Positions 1 through 8,835 are shown, counted from the stretch's first letter. The stretch: DNA of 64,000 nucleotides from Nocardia amikacinitolerans NBRC 108937 (GCF_001612615.1 NZ_BDAU01000008.1:124001-188000); one strand, 5' to 3'. Notes: a model not told the origin generated them from the letters alone. Translations and numbers: made by a program.

Positions 1-822
1 GGTGCCCGCCTCCATCAGCCTGCGCTGCAAGGTGCGCGGACTGGTCGCCAACCGGCGGGCGACGCGATCCAGCGAGGCGTCGCCCTTGGCGAGTGCCTCG
101 GCCAGCGCCTCGGCGACGCGCTGCGGCCACGCCGAGGGCAGCGGCGGTGGTGGCGGCAAAGCGTCGGCCAAGGGACGCAGGATCTTCGCCAGCACGGGGT
201 CGGCGGTGGTCAGTGGGATATCCATGTCGGCGGCGCGGAAGGTGATCGAGTCGGCCCGCGCGCCGAATTCGATGGCGGCCGTGCCGAACACCTCGACGTA
301 GGCGCGGTGATCGGCGGGCGCCTGCTGGCGCAGCGTGACCCGAAGCGACACCAGCGGTTCGCTGACCACGCGCCGGGCCCGGCTCAGCACCGCGCTCAAT
401 CCCCAGAGCTGGGTCAGATCACGTCCCACGCCCTCGCCGTCGATGATCTCGAGGTAGAGCGTTGCCTCCCGTTCATCGGCGATCAGGTCGAAGCGATGAT
501 TGGTGGTGACCGCGGCGACGTAGGGCCCGCAGGTCGCCAAACCGGCGCCGAGGGTGGGCGCCGTCGAGAACAGATAGTCGTAGAGGCCGAGACTCTTCAG
601 CTCGTAGCGGCTGGCCACCTGCAATGCGACGGCGGGATCGCCGAGCGTGTGCGCGCCGATTTCCCAGAGCCGGGAGAAGGTGTGGCTCGGCAGGTGCATG
701 TCGTCGCCCGCCATCGTCCACTCCGGTAACCCGGTCTCCCGTATCAGCTTGTCCCGATCGGCTCCCGCAGCGGTGAGCTGCGAGATGACGAAACGGTGCA
801 GCAAAACCTGGTCGGTACCCAC
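1..822 (-). CDS. AraC-family transcriptional regulator (3' end outside window)
   Basis: 274 residues are visible and the reading frame runs off the left edge. The first ~190 residues resemble the arabinose-binding-like N-terminal domain of AraC regulators of the OruR/ArgR type (LWEIGAHTLGDPAVALQVA, later YDYLFSTAPTLGAGL). At the window edge the HTH begins, with the typical RRLATSPRTLQRRLMEAG of an AraC first helix-turn-helix, so most of the DNA-binding domain is missing here. The GTG start at 822 is chosen because GGGAGGA lies a few bases upstream. No ligand can be inferred. It reads in the same direction as the molybdenum-cofactor genes but is separated from moaE by about 95 bases, so a functional link is not shown. 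Confidence 0.85.
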   Translation of the reverse strand, partial: MGTDQVLLHRFVISQLTAAGADRDKLIRETGLPEWTMAGDDMHLPSHTFSRLWEIGAHTLGDPAVALQVASRYELKSLGLYDYLFSTAPTLGAGLATCGPYVAAVTTNHRFDLIADEREATLYLEIIDGEGVGRDLTQLWGLSAVLSRARRVVSEPLVSLRVTLRQQAPADHRAYVEVFGTAAIEFGARADSITFRAADMDIPLTTADPVLAKILRPLADALPPPPPLPSAWPQRVAEALAEALAKGDASLDRVARRLATSPRTLQRRLMEAGT

Positions 823-917
823 GCGTCCTCCCTGCCCCACATCCGGTTGAAGACTCTGGGCGAGAACGCTAACGGCGCGGTGATTGATTCGTCATCCGAT
901 TCACATCACGAGATGGT

Positions 918-1352
918 CTACCCGCAGGCGTTGACCCACTCGGACATGCCGTCGGCGAACAGCTGCCGCTTCCAGATCGGCACCTCGTGTTTGATGCGGT
1001 CCACCAATTCCGCGCAGGCAGTGAAGGCTTCGGCCCGGTGCGGGGCGGCCACCGCGACCACGATGGCGAGATCGCCGACGGTCAGCGCGCCGATCCGGTG
1101 CACCGCGGCGACCGGAAGACCGGTTGACGCGGTGGCGGCCGCGCAGCACTCGCGCAGGAAGCGTTCGGCCTCCGGATGGGCCGAGTACTCCAGCGCGGAA
1201 ACCGCCTGACCGCCGTCGTGATTGCGGACCTTGCCGGTGAACACCACCACCGCGCCGTACTCGGGGCCGGTGACCGCGGCCTCCACCTCGGCGGGGTCGA
1301 GCGGCTGGTCGCTGATGCGGGCCACCCGCACCGTGGTCTCAGGTGTTGTCAT
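918..1352 (-). CDS. moaE: Molybdopterin synthase catalytic subunit MoaE
   Basis: 144 residues, the normal MoaE length. The large subunit transfers sulfur from MoaD thiocarboxylate to cPMP to make molybdopterin in the cytosol. Visible hallmarks are the FTGKVRNHDGG stretch (residues 38-48), ALEYSAHPEAE, VHRIGAL, and the catalytic-lysine region RIKHEVPIWKRQLFADG (K121 and K128). The ATG start overlaps the end of the moaC-mogA fusion gene by 14 bases, which indicates translational coupling in a moeA - moaC/mogA - moaE operon on the minus strand. Confidence 0.97.
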   Translation of the reverse strand: MTTPETTVRVARISDQPLDPAEVEAAVTGPEYGAVVVFTGKVRNHDGGQAVSALEYSAHPEAERFLRECCAAATASTGLPVAAVHRIGALTVGDLAIVVAVAAPHRAEAFTACAELVDRIKHEVPIWKRQLFADGMSEWVNACG

Positions 1353-2349
1353 GAGCGCCGCCTCCGGCTACTTGTGCGAGCAGATGATCGAGGAGCGGTT
1401 CGAGCACCGCCATACCGTCCTTCACCCCGCCCGGCGACCCGGGCAGGTTCACGATGACCGACCGACCGGCGAGTCCCGCGACCCCGCGGCTGAGCGCGGC
1501 GAGCGGGAACTTCGCGGTGCCGCGCTGCCGGATCGCCTCCGCCACACCGGGCAGCTCGCGGTCCAACACGGCCAGCGTCGCCTCGGGCGTGGCGTCGGTG
1601 GGGGACGCGCCGGTGCCGCCGGTGCTGATCACCAGCGCGGGCGCGAACCGCAGGGCGTCGGCCAGGCCGACACCGATCTCGGCGTCGGCGTAGACGAGCG
1701 GGCCGCGCACCGAGAAGCCGAGTCCGGTCAGCCATTCGACGAGCACGGGACCGGTGGTGTCCACCCTGGTGCCCGCGGCCGCGCCCGTCGAGGCGACGAG
1801 CACGACCGCGGATCGGTCCGTGTCGTCGGGACTTTCGTTCTGTTCCACCGCGGCCGTCTCGGCGTCCGGCTCCGATTCGCCTGGCCGCTGCCAGTGACCG
1901 CGTTTGCCGCCCTCCTTGGTGAGCAGCCGGACACCGTCGAGCGTGGCCGCCGGGTCGACCGCCTTGACCATGTCGTGCAGGGTCAGTCCGGCGACGGCGA
2001 CCGCGGTCAGCGCCTCCATCTCCACACCCGTCGGTCCCTTGGTCTTCGCGGTCGCCTCGATGGTGATGGCGGTCTCGGTGAAGCCGAATTCGACCTTCAC
2101 CGAGGACAGCGCCAGCTGATGGCACAGCGGAATGAGCTCGGAGGTCTTCTTGGCGCCCGCGATCCCGGCGATCCGCGCGGTGGACAGCACGTCGGCCTTG
2201 GGCAGGTCGTCGGCGCGGACCAGCGCGACGACCTCCGCGGTGGTGTGCAGCGCACCGGCCGCCACGGCGACGCGGGTGGTGTCGGCCTTCGCGCTCACAT
2301 CGACCATGCGGGCGCGACCTTCCTGGTCGACATGGGACAACTCGGTCAT
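1339..2349 (-). CDS. moaC: MoaC-MogA/MoaB fusion: cPMP synthase plus molybdopterin adenylyltransferase-like domain
   Basis: One 336-residue protein joins two molybdenum-cofactor enzymes. Residues 1-~158 are MoaC, which turns the MoaA product into cPMP (KKTSELIPLCHQLALSS at 67-83, GPTGVEMEALTAV, HDMVKAVD, LLTKEGGKRG). A ~22-residue acidic linker (QRPGESEPDAETAAVEQNES) leads to a MogA/MoaB domain from ~181, with ISTGGTGASPTDATPEA at 241-257 and NLPGSPGGV, the MPT-binding motifs. Start: an ATG 13 codons further upstream gives a poor MoaC N-terminus, so the ATG at 2349 (MTELSHVDQEGRARMVDVS) is preferred. It lies 43 bases behind moeA and overlaps moaE. This fusion occurs in other actinobacteria. 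Confidence 0.95.
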   Translation of the reverse strand: MTELSHVDQEGRARMVDVSAKADTTRVAVAAGALHTTAEVVALVRADDLPKADVLSTARIAGIAGAKKTSELIPLCHQLALSSVKVEFGFTETAITIEATAKTKGPTGVEMEALTAVAVAGLTLHDMVKAVDPAATLDGVRLLTKEGGKRGHWQRPGESEPDAETAAVEQNESPDDTDRSAVVLVASTGAAAGTRVDTTGPVLVEWLTGLGFSVRGPLVYADAEIGVGLADALRFAPALVISTGGTGASPTDATPEATLAVLDRELPGVAEAIRQRGTAKFPLAALSRGVAGLAGRSVIVNLPGSPGGVKDGMAVLEPLLDHLLAQVAGGGAHDNT

Positions 2350-2392
2350 GAGAACCAGCCTGGCACAGTGCCGCGGCGCGGCGCGCATCCGC

Positions 2393-3598
2393 TCACAGTT
2401 CGTGGACGAGCACCGGTGCCCCCGCGGCCAGCTCGGTCGTCTCGGCGGGAATGTCGATCAGCACGTCGGCCCACGCCATACCCGCGATCAGGTGCGAGCC
2501 CGCACCGGAGAACGGTTCGACGCCGTCCGCGGTGAGCCGTCCGCGCAGGAACTGCCGCCGCCCCGCGGGGGAACGCACCGCCTCGCACAGCGTCACCTCG
2601 CTGGTGCGCACCGGCGGCAACCCGGATAGGTGGCGCAAGATCGGTCTGGCGAACACCTCGAACGACACCATGGTGCTCACCGGATTGCCAGGAAAGCTGA
2701 GCACCGGGACTCCGTCCAGCACCGTCAGCCCCTGCGGTCCGCCCGGCTGCACCGCGACCGAGCCGAACAGGCCGCCGTGCGCCGCGAGCACGTCCTTGAC
2801 GACCTCGAAATCGCCCTTGGACACGCCGCCGGAGGTGAACACCAGATCGGCCGAACGCGTTGCGGAGGAAAGCAATCGGCGGAACAACACGGGATCGTCG
2901 GTGCTGTGCTCGACCGAGACGACCGTCGCGCCGTTGGCGGCCAGCGCGGCCGCGAGGGCGATGCCGTTGGAGTTGTAGATCTGTCCGGGGCGCAGCGGTC
3001 GGCCCGCGGGGACAAGCTCGTCGCCCGTGGTGATCACCGCCGCCCGCACCGGCTGGAAGACCGGCACCGACGGGACACCGACGGCCGCGAGCGCGGCGAT
3101 GTGCCGCGGCGTCAGCGCGACGCCCGCGGGCACCAGCAGCGCACCCGCGCGCACGTCGGTGCCCGGCTCGCGCACGAATTCGCCTGCGGAACGGCCGCGT
3201 TCGACGGTGACCGCGCCGCCGTCGGCGCGCGTGTCCTCCACCGGGACGACGCAGTCCGCGCCCGGCGGGATCGGCGCGCCGGTCATCACCTTCAGCGCCG
3301 CCCCGACGGGCAACGGGGCCCGGCCCGGCTGGCCCGCGGCGACCACACCGGCCAACGGCAGCGTCACCGGGGCGACCGCCACATCGTCGGCGCGCACCGC
3401 GTAACCGTCCATCGCCGAATTGCGGAACACCGGCAGATCGATCGGCGAGCGGACGTCGGCGGCCAGTTTGCGGCCAAGCGCGGCGGGCACCGCGACGGAC
3501 TCGACCGGGCGTGCCGCGAGGGGGCGCAGCAGCTGTTCGATGCCGTCGCGATAGTCGTCGACGGTCCGGGCCGCAGCGCTGGCTGGCCGAGAATTCAT
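2393..3598 (-). CDS. moeA: Molybdopterin molybdotransferase MoeA
   Basis: 401 residues. MoeA inserts molybdate into adenylated molybdopterin. Diagnostic motifs in order: PVFRNSAMDGYAVRADD, KVMTGAPIPPGADCVVP, ITTGDELVPAG, IYNSNG, FTSGGVSKGDFEVVKD, LSFPGNPVSTMVSFEVFARP, and a C-terminal domain ending APVLVHEL. Several upstream in-frame starts exist (GTG 3619, ATG 3610). ATG 3598 is chosen because TATGCT (3611-3606) sits 7 nt upstream, suggesting a leaderless transcript, and because it gives a family-typical short N-terminus. It is first gene of the minus-strand Mo-cofactor operon and divergent from moaA. Confidence 0.95.
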   Translation of the reverse strand: MNSRPASAAARTVDDYRDGIEQLLRPLAARPVESVAVPAALGRKLAADVRSPIDLPVFRNSAMDGYAVRADDVAVAPVTLPLAGVVAAGQPGRAPLPVGAALKVMTGAPIPPGADCVVPVEDTRADGGAVTVERGRSAGEFVREPGTDVRAGALLVPAGVALTPRHIAALAAVGVPSVPVFQPVRAAVITTGDELVPAGRPLRPGQIYNSNGIALAAALAANGATVVSVEHSTDDPVLFRRLLSSATRSADLVFTSGGVSKGDFEVVKDVLAAHGGLFGSVAVQPGGPQGLTVLDGVPVLSFPGNPVSTMVSFEVFARPILRHLSGLPPVRTSEVTLCEAVRSPAGRRQFLRGRLTADGVEPFSGAGSHLIAGMAWADVLIDIPAETTELAAGAPVLVHEL

Positions 3599-3712
3599 AG
3601 CGGAAAGCATAGTGGTCACGCCTGATCTCACGCCCTGACATGGGTGTTTGTGAGATCCACCGAACCGGGCGCTGCCCGTGATGCGGGGTGGGCGACGCGT
3701 CATACTGGAAGG
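3599..3712. promoter_or_regulatory. Divergent moeA/moaA promoter region, both probably leaderless
   Basis: The 114-base gap between the two start codons holds a -10-like hexamer for each gene at nearly the same distance from its start. TATGCT reads leftward 7 nt before the moeA ATG, and CATACT (3701-3706) reads rightward 6 nt before the moaA GTG. Neither start has a normally spaced Shine-Dalgarno. I do not see a molybdenum-cofactor riboswitch fold, but I cannot exclude one by eye. Confidence 0.5.
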
Positions 3713-4771
3713 GTGACGTTGGTCGAGATGGGCATACCCGCCGTGCGATCAGGGCGCCCCTCGCTCGACGGACGCCCCGACACGCCTCTGCTGATCGACC
3801 GCTTCGGGCGGGTCGCTCGTGATTTACGGGTCTCGATCACCGAGAAGTGTTCGCTGCGCTGCACGTACTGCATGCCGGAGGAGGGGCTGCCGCCGATCCC
3901 GAAGGACGAGCTGCTGACCGTCGACGAGATCGTGCGGTTGGTGGTGCTCGCCGTCGAACAGCTCGGTGTGCGCGAGGTCCGGTTCACCGGCGGCGAACCG
4001 CTGATGCGCCGAGACCTGGAACAGATCATCGCGGGCTGCCACGATCGTCTGCCCGAAATTCCGCTGGCCATGACCACCAATGGCGTCGGCCTCGAGCACC
4101 GCGCCCACGCGCTCGCCGCCGCCGGGCTGAGCCGGGTGAACGTCTCGCTGGACACCGTGGACCGCGACGGTTTCACCAAGCTCACCCGCCGTGACCGCCT
4201 CGACTCGGTGCTCGCCGGTATCCGCGCCGCTCGCGCCGCGGGCCTGGCGCCGCTCAAGGTGAACGCGGTGCTGATGCGCGAAACCCTTTCCGGCGCGGCC
4301 GATCTGCTCCAGTGGTGCCTGGCCGAGGAGTGCGAGCTGCGGTTCATCGAGGAGATGCCGCTGGACGCCGACCACGAGTGGGCGCGCGCCAACATGGTGA
4401 CCGCCGCCCAACTGCTCGACGTGCTCGGCGCTCGGTTCACCCTCACCGAGGCCGGTCGCTCGGACCCGTCCGCGCCCGCCGAGAAGTGGCTCGTCGACGG
4501 CGGCCCCGCCACGGTCGGCATCATCGCCACGGTGACGCGCAAGTTCTGCGACACCTGCGACCGCACCCGGCTGACCGCCGACGGCATGCTGCGCTCCTGC
4601 CTGTTCAGCGATCAGGAGTTCGACCTGCGCCAGGCCATCCGGTCCGGCGCCGACGACGCCGAACTGGCCACCATCTGGCGCGGCGCGATGTGGAACAAAT
4701 GGGCGGGCCACGGCATCGACGCCGAGGACTTCGTCCCGCCGGAACGCACGATGGGAGCCATCGGTGGTTGA
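3713..4771 (+). CDS. moaA: GTP 3',8-cyclase MoaA (radical SAM)
   Basis: 352 residues. MoaA is the radical-SAM enzyme that converts GTP to 3',8-cyclo-dihydro-GTP, the first step of molybdenum-cofactor synthesis. The N-terminal cluster cysteines are in [14 protein letters not shown] (C46, C50, C53). The second C-terminal cluster is in [10 protein letters not shown] and RSC (C279, C282, C296). The essential C-terminal Gly-Gly is present (GAIGG). GTG 3713 is preferred over an earlier in-frame start because [13 protein letters not shown] matches the N-terminus of mycobacterial MoaA and CATACT lies 6 nt upstream. It overlaps moaD by 8 bases. Confidence 0.97.
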   Translation: MTLVEMGIPAVRSGRPSLDGRPDTPLLIDRFGRVARDLRVSITEKCSLRCTYCMPEEGLPPIPKDELLTVDEIVRLVVLAVEQLGVREVRFTGGEPLMRRDLEQIIAGCHDRLPEIPLAMTTNGVGLEHRAHALAAAGLSRVNVSLDTVDRDGFTKLTRRDRLDSVLAGIRAARAAGLAPLKVNAVLMRETLSGAADLLQWCLAEECELRFIEEMPLDADHEWARANMVTAAQLLDVLGARFTLTEAGRSDPSAPAEKWLVDGGPATVGIIATVTRKFCDTCDRTRLTADGMLRSCLFSDQEFDLRQAIRSGADDAELATIWRGAMWNKWAGHGIDAEDFVPPERTMGAIGG

Positions 4772-5006
4772 GGTCCGCTATTTCGCCGCCATCGCGGACG
4801 CCGTCGGCAAGGACTCCGAGCGCCTCGATCTGCCCGCGAGCGCCACGGTCGCGGATCTGCGCACCACCTTGGCCGCCGCGTACGGACCCGACCTGGACAA
4901 GATGCTCGCCGTCTGCGCCTACCTCATCGGCGACGAACTCACCCGCGACCCGTCCGCGGCGCTCAGCGGTCGCGTCGACGTGCTTCCGCCGTTCGCGGGC
5001 GGATAA
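4764..5006 (+). CDS. moaD: Molybdopterin synthase sulfur carrier subunit MoaD
   Basis: 80 residues with a ubiquitin-like MoaD/ThiS sequence ([14 protein letters not shown] ... [10 protein letters not shown]). The terminal Gly-Gly is the residue pair that is adenylated and thiocarboxylated to feed MoaE. The GTG start lies inside the end of moaA with GGGAG a few bases upstream, so the pair is translationally coupled. Together with the divergent moeA-moaC/mogA-moaE genes this supplies most of the pathway; MoeB/MoeZ and MobA are not in the window. Confidence 0.95.
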   Translation: MVEVRYFAAIADAVGKDSERLDLPASATVADLRTTLAAAYGPDLDKMLAVCAYLIGDELTRDPSAALSGRVDVLPPFAGG

Positions 5007-5010
5007 GGCG

Positions 5011-5038
5011 TACCTCCGCCTTCGCTCCGGCCGTGCGC
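5011..5038 (+). repeat. Copy of dispersed intergenic repeat ACCTCCGCCTTCGCTCCGG
   Basis: Begins 5 bases after the moaD stop. The same sequence, continuing with CCGTGCGC, occurs at 41654, 41710 and (diverged) 41763. It can fold as a short GC-rich stem (CCGGAGCGAAGGCGGAGG on the other strand). Confidence 0.55.
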
Positions 5039-5093
5039 AGTCCGAGGACGGCTTACGGCGCCGATCGAGCCCGCGTCCGGCTACAGTCGAGCC

Positions 5094-5462
5094 GTGGTGC
5101 AGAGCGAGGCGAGCGATGTGGACGGCTACCTGGCCGAGGTGCCGGAGGCCCGACGCGCCGCGGTGACCAGGCTGCGCGAGCTGTTCCGTGCGGAACTGCC
5201 CGGCTTCATCGAGGTCATGGCCCACGGCATGCCCTGCTACGAACGCGACGGCGTCGGCGAGGTCGCGTTCGCGAACCAGAAGCAGTACATCTCCGTCTAT
5301 CTGCTGCGCACCGACTTGCGCGAGGCGTTCGCCGAGCGGTTGGCGCGCCACGACATGGGCAAGGGCTGCCTGCGTTTCCGCAAGCCGGAACTGATCGATT
5401 TCGACCTGGTCCGCGACCTGCTGCGGGCGACGGCGGCCATCCGGGGCGGGCCCGTCTGCTGA
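5094..5462 (+). CDS. DUF1801 (YdhG-like) domain protein
   Basis: 122 residues. The sequence VDGYLAEVPEARRAAVTRLRELFRAELPGFIEVMAHGMPCYERDG ... AFANQKQYISVYLL ... MGKGCLRF is typical of the small DUF1801 fold, whose biochemical role is not established. Start GTG 5094 is preceded by TACAGT (5082-5087) at 6 nt and by no Shine-Dalgarno, so the mRNA is probably leaderless. It stands alone between moaD and the YCII protein. Confidence 0.85.
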   Translation: MVQSEASDVDGYLAEVPEARRAAVTRLRELFRAELPGFIEVMAHGMPCYERDGVGEVAFANQKQYISVYLLRTDLREAFAERLARHDMGKGCLRFRKPELIDFDLVRDLLRATAAIRGGPVC

Positions 5463-5566
5463 GCGCGCCGAAAGAATTCGCCGTCGCGATGTAGAGAAAC
5501 CGGCGCGCCGTTCGTCGTCCGAGTAGAAGGGGTATCGGGCCCCTCGAGACGAGGAAGGATGACGCG

Positions 5567-6277
5567 ATGCACTACTTGGCGACATTGGTGGGACGCGAGG
5601 AATCGGGCGTCGACCCCGGAACACCGGAGTTCGACGCCGAGGTGGCGAAGTACGCGGCGTTCGAGGAGCACGCGGCCGACGCGGTGGCGGGCGGAGCCGC
5701 GCTCTTCCCCTCCGCCGAGGCGATGCACGTCCGGCGCGATGGCGGAAAGACCCTGGTCACCGACGGCCCGTTCGCCGAGCAGGCGGAGGTCGTCGGCGGG
5801 TTCTACGTGTTCGACGCGCCCGATCTGGACGCGGCGATCGAGCTCGCGCGCCAGCTGCCCGCCGCCGAGCAAGGCACGATCGAGCTGCGGCCGATGGTCA
5901 TGTGGTCGCCGCACGGGACGCCACGCGCGGACTGGTGGCTCGCGCTGCTGTGGGAGGCGCCGGACGCGGTGATCGCGCCTGGCACGCCCGAGTGGGACGC
6001 GGCGGTGGCCGAGCACGAGCGGTTCGGCGCGAAATACGCGGCCGCGATCCGGGGCGGCGGGGCGCTGCAACCGCCGTCGTCGGCGACCACGCTGCGGGTC
6101 CGCGACGGCGAACTGCTGCTCACCGACGGACCCTTCCCGGAATTCGCGGAGGTGGTCGACGGTCTCTACCTGTTCGCGGCGGCGAGCCGGGCGGAGGCGG
6201 CGGAGATCGCGGCCGCGATTCCGCTCGGCGAGCGCGGGCGCACCGAGGTGCGTCAGGTCGTCGATCTGGGCGACTGA
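5567..6277 (+). CDS. Double YCII/DGPF-domain protein
   Basis: 236 residues made of two YCII-like domains (about 1-115 and 125-236), each with the DGPF signature: LVTDGPFAEQAEVVGGFYVF and LLTDGPFPEFAEVVDGLYLF. DGPF proteins are the genomic partners of ECF42-type sigma factors, and one follows here after only two bases, so the pair forms a transcription unit. ATG start with AGGAAGGA upstream. The usual partner is a single-domain protein; fusion of two in one chain is a variation. The function of DGPF proteins is not firmly known. Confidence 0.9.
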   Translation: MHYLATLVGREESGVDPGTPEFDAEVAKYAAFEEHAADAVAGGAALFPSAEAMHVRRDGGKTLVTDGPFAEQAEVVGGFYVFDAPDLDAAIELARQLPAAEQGTIELRPMVMWSPHGTPRADWWLALLWEAPDAVIAPGTPEWDAAVAEHERFGAKYAAAIRGGGALQPPSSATTLRVRDGELLLTDGPFPEFAEVVDGLYLFAAASRAEAAEIAAAIPLGERGRTEVRQVVDLGD

Positions 6278-6279
6278 CG

Positions 6280-7590
6280 GTGAGTACCGGCCCGGCCGCG
6301 GGAATCGACGCCGTCTATCGCGCCGAGTTCGGCCGGGCCGTCGCCACCGTGGCCGGGATGGTCGGCGACATCGCCCTCGCCGAGGACGCGGTGCAGGAGG
6401 CGTTCGCCGACGCGCTGCGCACCTGGCCCGAGCGCGGCGCGCCGGCGAATCCGGGTGCCTGGATCACCACCGCGGCCCGGCATCGGGCCCTGGACCGGTT
6501 GCGGCGCGAATCGGCAAGGGCGGTCAAGGAATACGACGCCGTCGCGGCGCGGGCGCCGATCGAGGAGGTCGAGGTGTCGCCGGTGGCCGACGACCAGCTG
6601 CGGATGATCTTCACCTGCTGTCATCCCGCGCTGTCGCCGCCGTCGCAGGTCGCGTTGACGCTGCGGCTGGTGTGCGGAATGCGAACGGCGGAGATCGCCA
6701 GAACCTTCTTGCAACCGGAACACACTGTGGCGCAACGCCTCTCCCGCGCCAAGGCGAAGATCCGGCAGGCCGGTATCCCGTTGCGTGTACCCCCGGCGCA
6801 CCTGCTGCCCGAGCGGCTGCCCGTCGTGCTGGCGTGCGTGTATCTGGTGTTCACCGAGGGGTATTTCGCGACCTCCGGACCCTCGGCAGTGCGGGACGAG
6901 TTGTGCGACGAGGCGATTCGGCTCGGTCGGCTGCTGTGCGGTCTACTGCCGCAGGAGCCGGAGGCGCGGGCGCTGCTGGCGTTGATGCTGTTGCAGGACA
7001 GTCGGCGTGGGCAACGGCGCGGCGCGGGTGCGAGTTCGGACGCGGAACGCGGTGCGGGGGAGATGCACGACGCCGAAGGGAAGTCTGGCGATGCGGGGGA
7101 CCGGTCCGAGCTCGTTCCGTTGGAGGAGCAGGACCGGTCGGCCTGGAACCACGCGGCCATCCGGGCCGGTCTGGCGTGCCTCGAATCCGCGGCGGCCGAC
7201 GGTGCCGGACCGTATCTGGCGCAGGCCCGCATCGCCGCGGCGCACGCGACGGCCCCCAGTTGGGCCGAGACGGATTGGGACGCCATCGTCGCGGGCTACG
7301 ACCAGCTGCTGCGCTACTCCGCCTCACCCGCTGTCCGGGTGAATCGAGCGGTGGCCGTGGGCTTTTCCCGCGGATTCGAGGCCGGGCTCGCCGCACTGGA
7401 CGAGGTGGCCGACGATCCGCGCCTGGCCGGGACCCATCTGGTCCCGGCCACCCGCGCCGACCTGTTGCGCCGAGCCGGGCGGCGGCGCGAGGCGGCCGAG
7501 AGCTATCGCGCCGCATTGGATCTCGCGGCCAACGACCAGGTCCGGCGATTTCTGGCGCGGCGGCTTACCGAAGTCGAAGCGTCCGAGTAG
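6280..7590 (+). CDS. ECF RNA polymerase sigma factor, ECF42-type with C-terminal extension
   Basis: 436 residues. Sigma2 lies at ~10-80 (VAGMVGDIALAEDAVQEAFADALRTWP, PGAWITTAARHRALDRLRR). Sigma4 follows at ~105-170 (LRMIFTCCHPALSPPSQVALTLRLVCGM, TAEIARTFL, AQRLSRAKAKIR). The ~230-residue C-terminal region (DUF6596/TPR-like) is characteristic of ECF42, which lacks a classical anti-sigma factor and pairs with DGPF proteins. The GTG start directly follows the YCII gene. Odd points: a Gly/Arg/Asp-rich insertion of ~40 residues (after LALMLLQDSRR, before LVPLEEQDRSAWN) interrupts the extension, and the gene's last ~130 bases recur immediately downstream. Confidence 0.93.
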   Translation: MSTGPAAGIDAVYRAEFGRAVATVAGMVGDIALAEDAVQEAFADALRTWPERGAPANPGAWITTAARHRALDRLRRESARAVKEYDAVAARAPIEEVEVSPVADDQLRMIFTCCHPALSPPSQVALTLRLVCGMRTAEIARTFLQPEHTVAQRLSRAKAKIRQAGIPLRVPPAHLLPERLPVVLACVYLVFTEGYFATSGPSAVRDELCDEAIRLGRLLCGLLPQEPEARALLALMLLQDSRRGQRRGAGASSDAERGAGEMHDAEGKSGDAGDRSELVPLEEQDRSAWNHAAIRAGLACLESAAADGAGPYLAQARIAAAHATAPSWAETDWDAIVAGYDQLLRYSASPAVRVNRAVAVGFSRGFEAGLAALDEVADDPRLAGTHLVPATRADLLRRAGRRREAAESYRAALDLAANDQVRRFLARRLTEVEASE

Positions 7591-7967
7591 ATCGCGCCTG
7601 CCCTCGGGACCGGCTGTTCGGCGCGACCGCCGTGGGAGGACCGCTTCGGCTTCGCTGCCGGTGGGATCGACCAATCCGCGGCTGTCGGCGAACCCGGTGC
7701 AATCGCCTGCTGCGCCCAGCCGGGCGGCGGCGTGAGACGGCCGAAAGCTATCGCGCCGCTATGGATCTGGCGGCCAACGACCAGGTCCGGCGATTTCTGG
7801 CGCGGCGGCTTGCCGAAGTCGAAGCGTCCGACTAGATCGCGCCTGCCCGAGACCGGCTGTCGCGGGACCGCCTGCCGCGCGACCGCCGTGGGAGGAACCG
7901 CCTCCGGCTTCGCTGCCGGTGGGAACGACCGTTCCGCGACTGTCGGCGAACCTGGTGCAGTCGGCTG
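7461..7967 (+). repeat. Imperfect 245-bp tandem duplication of the 3' end of the ECF sigma gene and its downstream flank
   Basis: Unit 1 is 7461-7705, covering the last ~130 coding bases and 115 bases beyond. Unit 2 is 7706 to about 7967. The coding part is nearly identical (GCCAACGACCAGGTCCGGCG and following), with changes mostly at silent positions and a different last residue before TAG. The flank (GACCGCCGTGGGAGGA..., TTCGCTGCCGGTGGGA) is also repeated but with small indels. Confidence 0.88.
7719..7835 (+). pseudogene. Orphan copy of the sigma factor C-terminus
   Basis: The duplicated unit keeps an open frame encoding RRRETAESYRAAMDLAANDQ and the following ~20 residues to a stop at 7835. 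There is no start codon or ribosome-binding site of its own. It is best read as a by-product of tandem duplication. The rest of the 7591-8004 gap holds only the duplicated flank. Confidence 0.7.
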
Positions 7968-8004
7968 CCGCGTGTCCGAAAGGCTCAGCGCAGCCGAAGC
8001 ACGA

Positions 8005-8829
8005 TCAGCGCCACCAGGTGTCGAGCGGCGTCACCGGAACCGTGCGCTTGTGCCGGGTGTTGCGGAAGATGGTCTCCACCCGCTGGGCCACCTCGGGCGT
8101 GACGTCCTTGCCCTCGAGGTAGTCGTCGATCTCGCTGTAGCGCAGGCCGAGCGCCTCCTCGTCGGGCAGCGCGGGCCGGTCGTCCTCGAGATCCGCGGTG
8201 GGCACCTTCGACCAGACGCTGGCGGGCGCGCCGAGTTCCTGGAGCAGCGCCGCGCCTTGGCGCTTGGTGAGACCGGTCAGCGGGGTCATGTCGACGCCGC
8301 CGTCGCCGTACTTGGTGAAGAACCCGGTGACCGCCTCGGCGGCGTGGTCGGTGCCGACCACGAGCAGGTTCTCCTGACCGGCGATGGCGTACTGGATCAC
8401 CATCCGCTCGCGGGCCTTGATGTTGCCGCGAACGAAATCGCTCAGCTTGCTCACCTTCAGCCCGGACGCGGTCTCGGCGGCCACCGCGTTGGCGCCGGGG
8501 CGGACATTGACCACGACGGAACGGTCCGGTGCGACGAAGGTCATCGCGATCCTGGCATCGGCCTCGTCGGACTGCACGCCGTAGGGCAGACGCACCGCGA
8601 CGAAGGTAGCGTCGAAGCCTTCCGCCCGCAGCTCCTCGGCGGCGAGCTGGCACAACCGGCCGGCCAGCGCGCTGTCCTGGCCGCCGCTGATGCCGAGCAC
8701 GAAACCCTTTGCGGGCGTTGCGCGCAGATACTCCTTGAGGAAATCGACCCGGCGGCGCACCTCGAGCTTCGGCTCGATCGTCGGCTGGACACCCAATTCG
8801 CTGATGATCTGTTCGCGCAGACTAGCCAT
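8005..8829 (-). CDS. nadE: NH3-dependent NAD+ synthetase
   Basis: 274 residues, the length of the short, ammonia-dependent NadE (E. coli type). It amidates nicotinate adenine dinucleotide to NAD+. The PP-loop SGGQDS is at residues 48-53. Other family motifs are [44 protein letters not shown] (TGFxTKxGDG) and [16 protein letters not shown]. The ATG start has GAGGAG just upstream and a TAGAGT -10-like hexamer. There is no glutaminase domain, unlike the mycobacterial long NadE. Confidence 0.96.
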   Translation of the reverse strand: MASLREQIISELGVQPTIEPKLEVRRRVDFLKEYLRATPAKGFVLGISGGQDSALAGRLCQLAAEELRAEGFDATFVAVRLPYGVQSDEADARIAMTFVAPDRSVVVNVRPGANAVAAETASGLKVSKLSDFVRGNIKARERMVIQYAIAGQENLLVVGTDHAAEAVTGFFTKYGDGGVDMTPLTGLTKRQGAALLQELGAPASVWSKVPTADLEDDRPALPDEEALGLRYSEIDDYLEGKDVTPEVAQRVETIFRNTRHKRTVPVTPLDTWWR

Positions 8830-8835
8830 GGCTCC

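Noticed and set aside
7672..7835. Separate second sigma-factor gene
   Set aside because: It is only the duplicated 3' end of the ECF gene with no start or sigma domains.
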